Below, piece after piece: positions 12,603 through 23,513 of a stretch of 64,000 nt of DNA; the first letter of the stretch is position 1, and each line of letters starts with the position of its first letter. The stretch is from Ascochyta rabiei (taxonomy: Eukaryota > Ascomycota > Dothideomycetes > Pleosporales > Didymellaceae). The notes beneath the pieces are model-generated. The model was not told the DNA's origin. It was given only the letters and a program-made list of their open reading frames with translations, and did no database searches. Where the stretch lies: positions 620,001 to 684,000 of the forward strand of contig NC_082407.1 in NCBI RefSeq assembly GCF_004011695.2, given 5' to 3'. The position numbers and the translations under genes are program-made.

Positions 12603-12955
12603 ATGCCAAAGTCACGCAGAGAAGCAGAAGCAGAGGCAGAGGCAGAAGTCCGGTCCTGGGGCTTCAATCACGTATTCACCTGGACCGACGGCCCGTAAGC
12701 TCGTGCCTTGTGACATGCGGCCCGTGGGTGAGCTGACGCCACACTGCCAGAAACGCCCACTACCCGGCGCACAAACACAGTGGAAAGACCACGCATCTGA
12801 TCCTGGATGGTTCGCTGACCATGCGGTACCCTGATGATGCAAACGCGAAGAAGGAAACGCTTGCTGTCGGCGAGCGGTGGGACGTGGACGCGGGGAAGAA
12901 GCACGAAGTATGGGTTGGCAAAGACGGCTGTACCTATGTCATTGGAGAAGGATAG
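12603..12955 (+). CDS. Small single-domain cupin protein
   Basis: Two exons, 12603-12694 and 12751-12955, separated by a 56-bp GTAAGC...CCAG intron, give a 98-aa protein. Splicing joins WTDGP to NAHYPAHKHSGKTTHLIL, reconstituting a cupin motif 1-like segment (H-x3-H followed by a Gly/Thr strand). The next segment, VGERWDVDAGKKHEVWVG, resembles cupin motif 2 with its single His. The fold is therefore a minimal beta-barrel that may bind a metal; no catalytic role can be assigned. The stop codon lies only 7 bp from the stop of the convergent NUFIP1-like gene, so the transcripts must overlap. Neither exon is long enough to be obvious alone. The model rests on frame continuity and splice sites. 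Confidence 0.75.
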
Positions 12956-12962
12956 CACCGCC

Positions 12963-13995
12963 TCACCCTAGAAACCCATTCTGACCAAGATACTTGATGG
13001 CGTCCAGCGCCATCCTGTCCGCCTTCTCCAGCTCCTGTTCCACCATCTTCTCAAACAGCCCCATCTTCTTCGTCCCTTGGCTCTTGCCGGAGCCCTTGTC
13101 CTGCGGAGGATGCGCCCACCGACAACCCTTCCCAAACCTGCACCTCCCGTCCTTGGCCCAGTTGCGACAGACTTGGCTGGCTGGTGCCGCGACGGGCGCA
13201 GGCGGCGGTACGGCAACAGGTGGTGGGCCGGCCTTGCTCGACGCTGGCTCGGGCGCTGCGTCGCTGTCGCTGTCCTCTTCGTCCGAGCCAGAGTCCGAGG
13301 CCTCTTCAGAGGAAGACACCACAGACGACTCAGACAAGACAGAGCTCTCAGCATCTGACTCGGTCTCGCTTTCGTAGCCGAGGCCGAGCAGGTTAGTTGG
13401 TGGCGCTTGCTGTTTCTTCATCATGCTTTCATGAAGCCTCTTCCGCAAGGCTGCGAGTTCCTCTTGCTTTCCCTGGTCTACTTCCTTGACTTTCCGCACA
13501 GGCTTCGGTGGTTTCGGTGGTTTCGATGGTGCATCTGTAGTCGCGACCTTCCTTGGCTTGCCCTGAACTCTATGCAGGAACTCAAGCTCATGCTCGCGTT
13601 TTGCCGCAGCTTCCCGAGCCTTCTCAGCAGCCCTCTGGCGCGTGGGGAAGTTTCTCCTTCGGTCTCTGATGTACGACTGCACGTCTGCTGCCGTCTGCAA
13701 AGAAATCATCTCCCCGTTGTGCTCAAACGCGACGCCCTCTATCTTGACCTTCTCTGCAAACGCCGCTTCTTCGTCCACCTCCTCTTCCTCGCTGCTCTCA
13801 TCCATGACACTCTGCTCGCTGAGGCCCAAGTTCACCTTGCGTTTCCTCTGGTCGTGCTTTGCACTCGCCGTCGATTGTGCTGAAGGGGCCGGTAGCGAGA
13901 AGCCAAAGCTCGGTACGGGGGGAGGCACCGCAGCCTTGGCTCGCGGTGGCTTGGAGCCTGATTGTGGCTTCTTTTGTGGGGGTGGCGGCGCATGG

Positions 13996-14074
<79 letters not shown>

Positions 14075-14645
14075 GCTCGGGGCGTTTACGCTTCTGGCCT
14101 GCCTGCGGCCCGGGCGAGAAGCGTGGTGCTACTTGGACTGGCTGAGCTGGAGGCGATTGTGGGTATTGGGGAGCGCCATTCGTTGTCGAGGACATGTGGC
14201 TCGCAAATGCATTCATGGACTGCATGCCCGCTGGTGTAGACATGAAGGACATGGCCTGCGCAAAGGCTTGCGGGTTCATCTGCGACTGCATTTGTCCTCC
14301 GTGTTGGGATTGAATGCCGAATGCGGCGTGATTACTTGGCATGTTCGTAGACGGTGCAGGCGGGTGCTGTTGTTGCGCATTCCCGCCATAGTTACTTTGA
14401 TAGCCTCCTCCTCTTGGGCCTCCTCTCCCCCCATGTGCGTTGCCACGTGCCTGGGCCTGTCCTCCCAAGTTACTCCCTCCTCTTGAGTGGCCGCCGCGCC
14501 CTCTTCCCCGCTCACTTCCTCGTCCTCTGTCCCCACCTCTGCCTTGGCTGGGTCCGCTTCGTTGGCTCGAGTAGCTCGGTTGAGCGTCGTTGGTAGCAGC
14601 TCTCGGCGGCGGCGGAGGAGGCGGCGGGAATTTGAACGACGTCAT
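12963..14645 (-). CDS. NUFIP1-domain protein with CCCH zinc finger
   Basis: A single-exon protein of 560 aa. The N-terminal 130 residues are RGG/Gly-rich (RNA-binding type), followed by a Gln/Met/Ser-rich segment and about 27 consecutive Asn codons. A conserved NUFIP1 segment (about 305-345, ending YIRDRRRNFPTRQR) is then followed by a basic coiled region, an acidic Ser/Glu stretch and a C-x8-C-x5-C-x3-H finger (CRNWAKDGRCRFGKGCRWAH, about 490-510). A short helical tail follows. NUFIP1/Rsa1 proteins act in the nucleus in box C/D snoRNP assembly with the R2TP chaperone. That role is inferred from the family. It shares a divergent promoter with RPC25. Confidence 0.85.
13994..14074 (-). repeat. 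(AAC)n trinucleotide tract coding poly-asparagine
   Basis: About 27 uninterrupted AAC codons (GTT on the plus strand) lie inside the NUFIP1-like gene. All codons are identical, so this is a recent and unstable microsatellite, not an old homopolymer with mixed codons. Confidence 0.95.
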
Positions 14646-14956
14646 TCCGTGCAGTGTTGTGTGAAGTGAGACACTTCAGCGACGAGCATTCTCACATGCT
14701 ACGCTCTCGGCAATAGGTGGACAGAGACAGAACAGTGACGGAAGGGAAAGCTCGCTGTAAGAATCGAGACGCGCCGGGAGTCCGCAGCTGCAAGAAAAGC
14801 TTATCGATAGTGCTAGCGCGCTCTGCGGCGGGAAAGAACCGTCATTCGCCGATCGAGCTCTCACATTTCTCAGTCACCACCGAAATGTTTAGGTGACATA
14901 ACGCCGAATCTTCCCTCGTTCGAGAAACATAGCATGAAGCCTCGACCGTCGCTATC
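14646..14956. promoter_or_regulatory. Bidirectional promoter of NUFIP1-like and RPC25 genes
   Basis: Only 311 bp separates the two divergent start codons, so control elements for both must lie here. No TATA box is apparent, as expected for housekeeping genes. Confidence 0.6.
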
Positions 14957-15845
14957 ATGTTCATTCTTGTAAGTAGTGGCTCATGTAGCAGCAACGCGCA
15001 GCGCACAAGTCTCGATGCCGTCTGTCGCAATCTGATTTAGTGCTTCTTTTGAACTTTCTGAACGAATCTCTCCCTGCAGAGCATTTGTTTTGTTGGCTCC
15101 ATTCATTTTCTTGCGAGATCTTGTCCGGGATCAAGGCTTTTCACCCATGCTAACACCTCCACAGAGCACGATACAAGACCTGATCCAGCTCAAACCCCAG
15201 GACTTCGGCAAACCCTCCGCCCAGACCATCAAAGACGCCATCAACGACAAATACAGCAACAAGATCGTTCCCGGCGTCGGTCTCTGCATTGCGCTATGGG
15301 ACCTGCTTTCCGCCACAGAAGGTCTCATCGGCCACGGCACGGGCCTCGTCAACATCAACGCTGAGTTCCGCCTGGCCGTCTTCCGCCCTTTCCGCGGCGA
15401 GATCATCTACGGACGAATCAAGAGCTCGAATCCAGAGGGTATTGTGATTGATTTGGACTTCACAAGTGAAATCTTCGTCCCGTATCAGAATCTCTTTGAG
15501 AACTCGAGCTTCAATCAGGCGGAGAACGTGTGGGTGTGGAACTCGGATGGCACCGAGCTGTTTCTAGACAAGGGAGAGCCTGTGCTGTTTAGGGTTGAGC
15601 AGGAAGAGTGGATCGACCAGAGGCCGACGATTGAGCAGAGGAACGAGAACAACGAGATTGTTGACGAGAGGGGAACGGCTTGGAGGGTGATTGTAGGTCT
15701 GACCCACTCATTGCGACAGGCTGGTTGACTGACTTGATACTAGGGCTCAATGAACCAGGCAGGTCTAGGACCAACACTCTGGTGGGGTGAACAGGAAGAG
15801 GAAGAGGAAGGCGAAGACGGGGACGTCGAGATGGAAGAAGAGTGA
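14957..15845 (+). CDS. DNA-directed RNA polymerase III subunit RPC25 (RPB7-like)
   Basis: Stalk subunit of Pol III, pairing with RPC17 and needed for initiation in the nucleus. Three exons: 14957-14968 (only MFIL), 15165-15692 and 15744-15845, giving 213 aa. Splicing the 12-nt first exon yields MFILSTIQDLIQLKP, the conserved RPB7-family start. The N-terminal RNP-like half includes VPGVGLCIALWDLL and the C-terminal OB/S1 half begins FRPFRGEIIYGRIKSS. Exon 3 encodes GPTLWWGEQ and a Glu-rich tail ending EMEEE. The first intron (196 bp) has a GTAAGT donor; the second is 51 bp. An internal ATG at 15090 lies in the intron and is not the start. Confidence 0.93.
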
Positions 15846-15957
15846 ATTCCAGCAAAGGCAGGCCTCAACACCACGACATCAACGTGCGCACTCAAAACAA
15901 CATCATCCACGCCTCATCACAGATCCCGATCCGGTATCATCAAGCATCACACCTCGC

Positions 15958-16791
15958 TCACAACACAAGCACATCCATCCCCTTCCTCGCCACCGTCCAC
16001 CCCTCACTCTCCGCCCCCGCCGCATCCACAAAGAACCCACTCGCCGTCTGATTCCCTTCCACCATCCACTGCGCCCAAAACCTGCCCGCCCTGCCCATCT
16101 TCCCCGCACTCCCTTCATCCAGCACCTCCCCATCCGCGCCGGGCAACGCCCCATACCAAGCCGGCACACCTCTAGCCACAGCGTCAAAATCCGCCCTCGC
16201 TCCCCCCCTATTCCGATCCAGCGGCGCAAACCCCGCCGCACCAGCCGAGAACCAGAAAACAGGCTTCGTCGCATTAGCAGCCAGTGCGCGCGTCTCCGCG
16301 CTCGAAACCGCAGGCTTCACATCCAGGACCGCGAGGGAGAGGACAAGCGGGTTCTCCGCTGCGGCATACAATGCGCTGCTCTCGCAGCTGGTGCCTAGCA
16401 TGCCTAACTTCGCCGTGTCGATGTTCTCGAACGACGCGTGGGATTCTAGGAGCGACAGCACGGGGGCCGAGGGTCCGCATGCGAAGACCATGGCGCCCCA
16501 GGATGCTAGCTCTTCGTTCAGGTCTTTGTAAGGGTCGCTTGCAGTAGAGGTGCAGGCGTTGTTGCCCCAGATTATGACTGGTGTTGATTCTGTCGCCCCG
16601 GAGAGGTTGCTTGGCTGGTAGATTGTGTGGGAGGGGAGGAGAGGGGAGCTCGTTGTTTTGGGGGCGTATGGACCTGTTCCCGAGACTTGGCGTGTGGCTA
16701 ACGAGATCGCGATGGTGTTGTGCGGTGGGCGGTAGCTGGCGATGGCGGCCATGATGGTGCTGGTCAGGTTGAAGAATGTTAGGCCGTCCAT
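15958..16791 (-). CDS. Alpha/beta-hydrolase-like protein (cutinase/chlorophyllase-like family)
   Basis: A single-exon protein of 277 aa. Features include HTIYQPSNLS, TPVIIWGNNACT (a first strand and turn typical of fungal dienelactone/PET-hydrolase-like folds), WGAMVFACGPSA, and LGMLGTSCESSALYAAA, where the Ser of GTSCE is the probable nucleophile elbow. GTSCE has Glu where Gly usually completes G-x-S-x-G, so activity is uncertain. No clear signal peptide is visible at the first Met. It converges on RPC25 (112-bp gap). The substrate cannot be named. Confidence 0.65.
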   Translation of the reverse strand: MDGLTFFNLTSTIMAAIASYRPPHNTIAISLATRQVSGTGPYAPKTTSSPLLPSHTIYQPSNLSGATESTPVIIWGNNACTSTASDPYKDLNEELASWGAMVFACGPSAPVLSLLESHASFENIDTAKLGMLGTSCESSALYAAAENPLVLSLAVLDVKPAVSSAETRALAANATKPVFWFSAGAAGFAPLDRNRGGARADFDAVARGVPAWYGALPGADGEVLDEGSAGKMGRAGRFWAQWMVEGNQTASGFFVDAAGAESEGWTVARKGMDVLVL

Positions 16792-17873
16792 GCTGGGTTT
16801 GCTGTGTGTTTTTTAAACGAGTGACGAATGCGTGTCTGAACGTGTGTTTGTACACTGCTTCAAAAGAGTGTTGCTGTTTAAAACACTTGCGTGGATTGAA
16901 CGAGCGTGGATGTTGAACGAGTGAGTGAGTTTCTCCAACCAGAATGACCTGATGGACCCGTGATTGTCTATATGCTCATTCCATCTCATTTCTTCACCAC
17001 CGTCCTTCAATTCATCGACTTCCGAGCACTGTGGAGCGGAGCGGCGATGCAGCTCGTAGAAGGTCGCTCGCACTATACATGTTTCCATAAGGTGTTTCAG
17101 AAGAGTGTGTTTCAAAACATGGTGACCACGAAAACCCTGCTTCGATACCAGATCCATCTCCGTGACTGGTCGAGTGATGTTTCAATCTGTCGGTACCTGC
17201 TCGTTTAGTCATCGAGATGAGAGAAGGTGCAAGTCAGTATGCAAAGATAGTGCGCTGTCTGGACGCGTGACATGCGGCGGTGTGGACTGTGACAGTTGTT
17301 TTACGCCGACGATTAGTCGTCCAGCTCTTGTCTAACGGTAAAATACTGCAGCGATTGAAGTGCCCTTCAATTACGAAGCGTTAGAATATTTACTCGTGCT
17401 ACACACGTACGTGGAAGGCAAGATCAATGATGCTGAATGGCTTGTCGCACGACCTGTTCCTCAAGTTTAGACCCCTCCCAATAACATCATTGACACCCCC
17501 AACATATGCCCGCACGCTCATCGAGGATCTGAGGACGCTGATGCTGTACTGTCGTTGTTGAAGGAGAAGATGGATCGAGTAAGCATTCACCGAGTAGTTG
17601 TCCCAATCGGGCAGTAGCGCCGTACCGAGGCCTCCGAGGCTCAACTTCTCCGCGATTCAACCCCACAAACGGCGGCGCCGGACGAGTAACGCAATCTGTG
17701 CAGATACGACCGAAACCTAGAAAGTATCTTCTTAAGTCGCAAGTCTCCTCGGCTTGCCTATCCTACCGACACCTTCCACTTCGACCTCTCCTCACGCGAC
17801 GTTCAAACTCGGCAAAGTAGAACCGCTCGAGGCCATCAACAACACACGTGCGTCCATCTCGAATCACATCAAA
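16792..17873. other. Divergent intergenic region, no gene seen
   Basis: This 1.08-kb spacer lies between the hydrolase-like and oxidoreductase genes. Short reading frames resemble nothing known. An ACGCGT hexamer occurs near 17263 but is isolated and may be chance. Translation of the downstream gene could be extended 40 codons upstream only through a TTG start, so its ATG at 17874 was preferred. Confidence 0.55.
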
Positions 17874-19014
17874 ATGCCATCCTACACATCTGTCCACCTC
17901 AAGGAGAGGCCGCAGGATGCTATCATCGCAGGCAAGACCTTCGAGACAAAGCAGCAATCGGTGCCTTCAGCAGGCGACCTCCAGAACGGCGAGGTCCTCT
18001 TCCAGACGCTCTACCTGAGTTTAGATCCCGCCATGCGCGGCTGGCTGAACCCCACGCGATCCTACATCCCGCCCGTCAAGATCGGTGCTGTGATGCGCGG
18101 CAGCGGTATCGGTCTGATTGTTGCGTCGAAGAGTAAGAAGTTCCCCGTGGGCACGTACGCGAGTGGCATGTGCGGGTGGTCCGAGTATGCAGTCCTGAAC
18201 GAGAAGGACGTTGAGCTCCTGGATCTGCCACATGGTGCTGTGCCGACAGACGCGCTGGGTTGCTTGGGTATGACCGGCTTGACGGCGTACTTCGGTATCA
18301 TGGAGGTCGGTCAGGTCAAGGCTGGTGACTTCGTTGTGGTGTCTGGCGCCGCTGGCGCAACAGGCAGCGTTGTTGGCCAGATTGCAAAGCTGAAGGGCGC
18401 GAAGGTGCTTGGTCTTGCTGGTGAGGACAGCAAGGTGTCTTGGCTGAAGGAAGAGCTAGGTTTCGATGAGGCACTGAACTACAAAGACCCACAGTTCAAG
18501 GACAAGTTCAGGGCAGCAACGAAGGGTCTCATCGACGTCTACTTTGACAACGTCGGTGGAGAGATCCTCGATATGGCACTCGCACGGGCAAAGCCGTTCG
18601 CCCGCTTCGTAATGTGTGGTGCTATCAGCGAGTACAACAAGAAGAAGCCTCAAGGTCCTACAGTACGTACAATCGACGGTCACGTGACTGCGCAAGAAAG
18701 CTGACAGCGGTAGAACTACCTCATGATCATCTCCATGCGCATCCGCATGCAGGGCTTTGTTGTTTTTGATTACGCGGACAAGTATGCTGCTGCGAGAAAA
18801 GAGCTCGCTCAATGGCTGTCGGAGGGCAAGTTGAAGAGGAAAGAGACAGTCATCAAAGGCGGTATCTCGCAAGCAGAGAGTGCGCTAGTAGGGCTGTTCG
18901 AGGGCAAGAACACAGGCAAGCAATTTCTATTCGAATCAAGTTCCAATACTGACTTCCACAGGAAAAACCATGGTCGAGGTTGCGAAGCCTGAGGAGGTAA
19001 AGTCCAAACTATGA
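17874..19014 (+). CDS. Zinc-independent MDR oxidoreductase (NADP-dependent, PTGR-like)
   Basis: Medium-chain reductase of the prostaglandin/alkenal reductase type, probably reducing activated double bonds in the cytosol with NADPH. Three exons: 17874-18662, 18714-18915 and 18962-19014, giving 347 aa. Landmarks: LSLDPAMRGWLNP near the N-terminus, the Rossmann motif VVSGAAGATGSVVGQIAKL, IDVYFDNVGGEILD and VMCGAISEYN, and C-terminal VIKGGISQAESALVGLFEGK. No structural-zinc cysteine cluster is present, which fits the subfamily. The last intron starts with GC, not GT (GCAAGC...CACAG). Splicing it restores NTGKTMVEVAKPEEV before the stop. The ATG at 17874 matches the usual family start. Confidence 0.9.
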
Positions 19015-21851
19015 GGCTGTGAAGAGGACGTTGCTGTACTCTGAGAAGATGATAGAAGTAAACCGAAAACACCAATTCAGAGAACCCTGTGTAACAAGGC
19101 CGTTCCATCGGAGCTCGAAACTGGTACCTCCGCGCTCTCGATTCTAGCTCACTCATTCCGCCCTAATGTGATGGGGTTTAACACATGAACAGCCTTGCGC
19201 ACAGCTTGATGGCTACTAGAATGCCTGATTTCGAGACTACCTTCCACTCATATGATGAAAATGGGTAATTGCATGCTAGGTTGCACGTCTAGATTGCGAT
19301 TATAGTGTATCCAGCACGCAGTTGCACACCAGTATGGACCAAGATGCAGTCGTCTTCAACGCTTCAAGGATCAAAGACATCCAGTACTGCCTGCTGGTAC
19401 CCGCGAACGAGGAAGCACGAATCTGGCAGCCGACGTAGCGCATGTCATGGTAGCGTCGCTGAGTGAAATGTTCGTTGAACACCTTTGAGGACGGAGAAGC
19501 TGGACTCAATGTGTGTTGCACAGTGACCATCATGGTACTCGAACCCCATTCTGTTGTCCCTTCACATCAGCCACGGACGACACAGCCGGTTGGAGCACCT
19601 TGTCCTCAACGAAACGTGGATATCCACTCGCACGCATCATGTCAGCACAATCCATATCATCGAGCGCATAGTCGTCCCAATGTTGAGAAGAACTCACATA
19701 TTGAAAATCCTGTAGCGCCATTTTGCGAGTCGGCGTCGCAGCATAACAGAAGCAGTACCATCACCACCGCATCGAATCATGAGACCGTCACTTTCGGAAG
19801 ACCGAGAACGGACGTATAGCATTCGTACGACACGCAGCAGCATGGAAGTACAGACTGCTTTCGGCGTCTATGATCTACATCGCGGTCCAGCTAGTGTTCT
19901 TGTTTTACAGAGTCTCCTGGATGTGAAGGTGATAATGACGGTCGTACCGAGCCTAGAAATCTGTCAGCGACAGAGGAACGACGGAGATATCGACGAATCT
20001 ACTGCTTCGAATGCATAGCATTGCCCTGATACGGACCGAGAACATCTTCACGGAGATCGAGTTCTTCTTGTGAGTCGAAACATCAGTAGCTGTGTTTGAT
20101 TATCGGGATTCGTTCAGTCTACAATCAGTGAGGTTCGTACAGTGGCGCAACATTCACCAGCGACCACTGTAAGCATGGCCTGCAACGCCACTTGTATGCT
20201 GGGCACAGTAAAAGTATATTTTCAGTCATCAGTGAGAGGTGTGTGTGGAGGTAATCACTTGCACGTTTACAAACGCAGTGATGCGCTCAAGGTACACCTG
20301 GAAAGACGATATCGACAGTTGTATCCTGCAAAGCCTTATATTGACGTAGAAGGGTGACAGTGCAGTAGTGAGCATATCAAGTTTTGAAATCCTTCGATTT
20401 CAATAGCTTCCTAAGATCCACGATGCAACAACGTCGAAATCATACAAGATGGTGCAATCCCTTTTCTGAGTTGTGAGAGATTGGCCTGTAGTTCCGTTGC
20501 GATACGCTCGCTCCGCAAAAATCGTGAAGCCATTCTTCTCCCGAGCGACAGCGAAAGAATGGTGTTCCAGAGGTATCTCCGTCCTCAAGCCCAGCCGCCA
20601 CCACGACGTCCAAACGAAGAGCAGGTCCCCTTCAACCCTCAACGCCAACCGGGCATCCAAGAATCCCCAGACCCACACTAACAACGTCCGCTTTCGGCTA
20701 AGACGGGCGCGGACGCGGGCGTGGCGTTGCGGGGGTGGAGCAAGCAAGCGAGCCCCACATCTGCAGCCCTTCGAACCGCATTCTGCACGATGGGCCTGCC
20801 CCAGCGCGTCATATCGAACCGCGACACGAGACATGCATAGCACAGCGCATGTGATTTGATTGCACAATCGCGCTGGTCTCATCGCGATCGATCGCAGGCC
20901 GGGCGTGTGCATACGCCGACGGGTGGAATCTGGGCTGGAGTGACTGCGCATCATCGATTCATCGTGCGTCTAGACGCGCGCGATCAAGTGCCGGCTGTGA
21001 ACGGACGCAGGTCTGTATACCTACCTATTGCGTCTGAGCGCTCTTAGAGGCACTGCCAAGCCGCGTCTGTCCACTTCAACCCCCATCACCACTACAACAC
21101 CCCCACCTCACAGTCCAGACTTGAATGTCCAATCTACAGAGTCGCTAGGAGATACCATATGCGTGGTTAGCCGCGGCTGGTGTTGGCATTTGCGCGTCTC
21201 CGCCAACACCGAGTCGAGTGGGCTATGGAGTCTTAGGCAACTCTCAGAACAGCAATAATGCAGCAGGTACTTAGTTCCCTCCTTGTTTGGCTGCGCACTG
21301 CGGTTGTGCATGTGCGTGACAGCTGTGGAGCGGCGCGGATTGGAATGCGTATGTTGTAGCTTAGACGTAGAGTTGCTGGATCGGATGAAAGCGTTGTGCT
21401 GTCTAGCACGGACAGAATGGCTGTTTGCGGTCGCGGTGCGGTGCGTGACCTGATACCGTTTTTCCTTTTTCTTTTCTCGCCGCGTGTGACATAGTGGGTT
21501 TCTCTTCTGATGCGGACGTGAGAAATAGTGGAAATCAATGTGGTTCGTAATGGGAAAGGAAAGGAAGGGGGATGGAGATAGGAGATGGAGATGGATTGAG
21601 GTGGAAGTGAAAATGATGATAATAGTCATGTAAAAACGAGCAGCATGCACGAAACCGCCTAGATTATGGAACGTGGATTGGTTCGATTCTTAGCGATTGA
21701 GATATGTACCGCGGGCGAGTTGCAATCGTGACCGACTCGTGCGAAAAGCAAATGGATATAGCAGTTGAAACAAAAACACACACACTAACACCTCGCTTTC
21801 GTCAAAGGTAGCACATGCTAATCATGTGCAGCGTCAATCGTTCAAGCAAAA
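19015..21851. other. Gene-poor region
   Basis: Nearly 2.8 kb without a convincing gene. Longer reading frames (20400-20954 and 21108-21650, both minus) are low-complexity or uneven in composition and match nothing I recognise. A possible C2H2 zinc-finger relic lies near 20.2 kb. Confidence 0.5.
20150..20357 (+). pseudogene. Possible relic of a C2H2 zinc-finger gene
   Basis: Two adjacent pieces in different frames look like finger remnants. One contains FTSDHCKHGLQRHLYAGHS (the C-terminal half of a finger). The next contains YKRSDALKVHLERRYRQL, close to the second finger of the intact gene at 35529-36510 (YIRSDGLKVHLRKRH). The second His and the leading Cys pair are not both present and the frames do not join, so this looks broken. 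A missed intron is an alternative. Confidence 0.35.
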
Positions 21852-23513
21852 TCAAACATTCTTCTCGTTGTACTCAGTATATTGAGCGGAGCGCTTGCGC
21901 GTGGCGTGGGCCTCGGCATCGGTCAAGCTCATGCGGCGGTTGTCGACGGTGGCGTCCTGAACATCTTGGAAGGATACGGAGGGAACGAAGCCGGGAGACT
22001 GCCACGCCTTGGAGACCTTGCCGTAGAGCTCGTCGACCTGCTCGAGGGAGAGACCCTTTGTCTCGTAGATCATGGCCCAGACGAAGAAGATACAGATGAA
22101 GCAGCAGCCGCCCCAGACGAAGAAGACCTTGGCGCCCATGTTGGCGTTGCCGGGGCCCGAGTCGACCATGTAGGGTGTGGCGTAGCCGATGCCGAAGTTG
22201 AGCAGCCAGTTGGTCGCAGTCGTCATCGAGAGCGACTTGGCGCGAACCTTGAGCGGGAAGATCTCGCCGGTAACGACCCACGCGACGGGACCCCACGAGC
22301 AGGCGAAGAAGAAAATGTAGATGCACACAAAGGCGATCAAGAGACGCTGAACGGGGAGGTTGTCTGTGCCAACGACGGTACCGGCGATGGCGACGATGAA
22401 CTGGCAGACAGCCATACCGATGGCTCCAAAGAGCAAGAGACGGCGGCGACCCCACTTCTCGACGAGCCAAAGACCAGGGATGGTGGAAACGACGTTGATG
22501 CAGGAGGTGATCATAGTGATGACGAAGGGGTTGCTGATACCAGTGTTTTGGAAGAACGAAGTGCCGTAGTAGAAGATGAAGTTGATACCCGTGAGCTGCT
22601 GGAGAGCCTGGAGAAGGCAACCAGTCGCGAGACGCTTACCAAGGTTGCCCTTGAAGCAGTCGAGGTAGGTGGCCTTGCCGAGAGTCAACTCGTACTCGTG
22701 GTTGGCGGTAATCTCGGCAAGCTCCTCGACAAGGGCAGGGTGCTCGAGGTCAAGCTTGCGAAGCTTGGAGAGAGACTTGGCGGCCTTCTCTGGGCGGCCC
22801 TTCTTGATATACCAGCGAGGAGTCTCAGGGATGAAGATACAGCCGACAAACATGATGATAGCCCAGGCGAACTGCACAGCGATGGGAATACGGTAGGAGC
22901 CAGTGTCGTTGCGGTCCTTGGTGGCGTTGTCGACAATGGCAGCAATCAAGAGACCGATTGTGATGGCGAACTGGTAGCAACCAACGATAGCACCACGGAT
23001 CCACTTAGGGGATGTCTCGGACTGGTAAAGAGGAATGGTCGCAGAGATCATACCGACTCCGTAACCGGCGAAGAAGCGACCGGCAACGAAAAGGGGAATG
23101 TCGGTAGCAATGGTTTGGAGAATGACACCAACGCAGAAGACAACATTGGAAGCAACGAGACCGAGAACGCGACCGAGGATATCGGCGGTCGGGGCAGCGG
23201 TAAGAGCACCGAAAAAGGTGCCAGCGGACAGGATGGAGACAATGAGGGACTTTTGCTCGGACGTGATATCGGGCAGGCCGTCCACTTTGTTGCGGTAACC
23301 AGTAGAGAAGAGCTCTCTCCAGTGCGCCATTCCAAGAATACCACCAATGGTACCGGTATCGTACCTAGAGAGGTCAGATCAAGATTCGAAAACATGAATG
23401 TTTGCAGAGACGCACCCGAAGAGAACACCGCCAAAGGCGACGAACAGACCAATCATGATGGCAGGAGCAGCCGAACCAGGCGTGCCCGGTGGGGCCTTGA
23501 GCATGAAACCCAT
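21852..23513 (-). CDS. MFS sugar porter (hexose transporter family)
   Basis: Plasma-membrane monosaccharide:H+ symporter or facilitator; the exact sugar is unknown. Two exons, 23513-23416 and 23364-21852, give 536 aa. The 51-bp intron splits the TM1 motif, spliced as GGVLFGYDTGTIGG. Sugar-porter signatures: LGRVLGLVASN, ETSPKWIRGAIVGCYQ, IPETPRWYIKKGR, LQQLTGINFIFYYG, EKWGRRRLLLFG, VTGEIFPLKVRAKS and IYETKGLSLEQVDELY. Twelve hydrophobic segments are expected. The C-terminal cytosolic tail is about 60 residues. A 566-aa antisense reading frame over it is a mirror of its GC-rich codons. The upstream region is 2.7 kb of apparently non-coding DNA. Confidence 0.95.

Noticed and set aside
12161..12667. 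168-codon minus-strand frame
   Set aside because: It overlaps the first cupin exon, has uneven composition and no recognisable domain. The spliced plus-strand gene is better supported.
13642..14486. Poly-Leu, poly-Cys and poly-Val reading frames
   Set aside because: These are antisense readings of the AAC codon run in the NUFIP1-like gene.
17754..17873. N-terminal extension of the MDR oxidoreductase
   Set aside because: It begins only at a TTG codon and adds a Pro/Thr-rich segment not expected in the family. The ATG at 17874 matches the normal start.
21660..21700. GGTTCGATTC resembling a tRNA T-loop
   Set aside because: The flanking bases do not form a T-stem, and no acceptor or anticodon arm was found around it.
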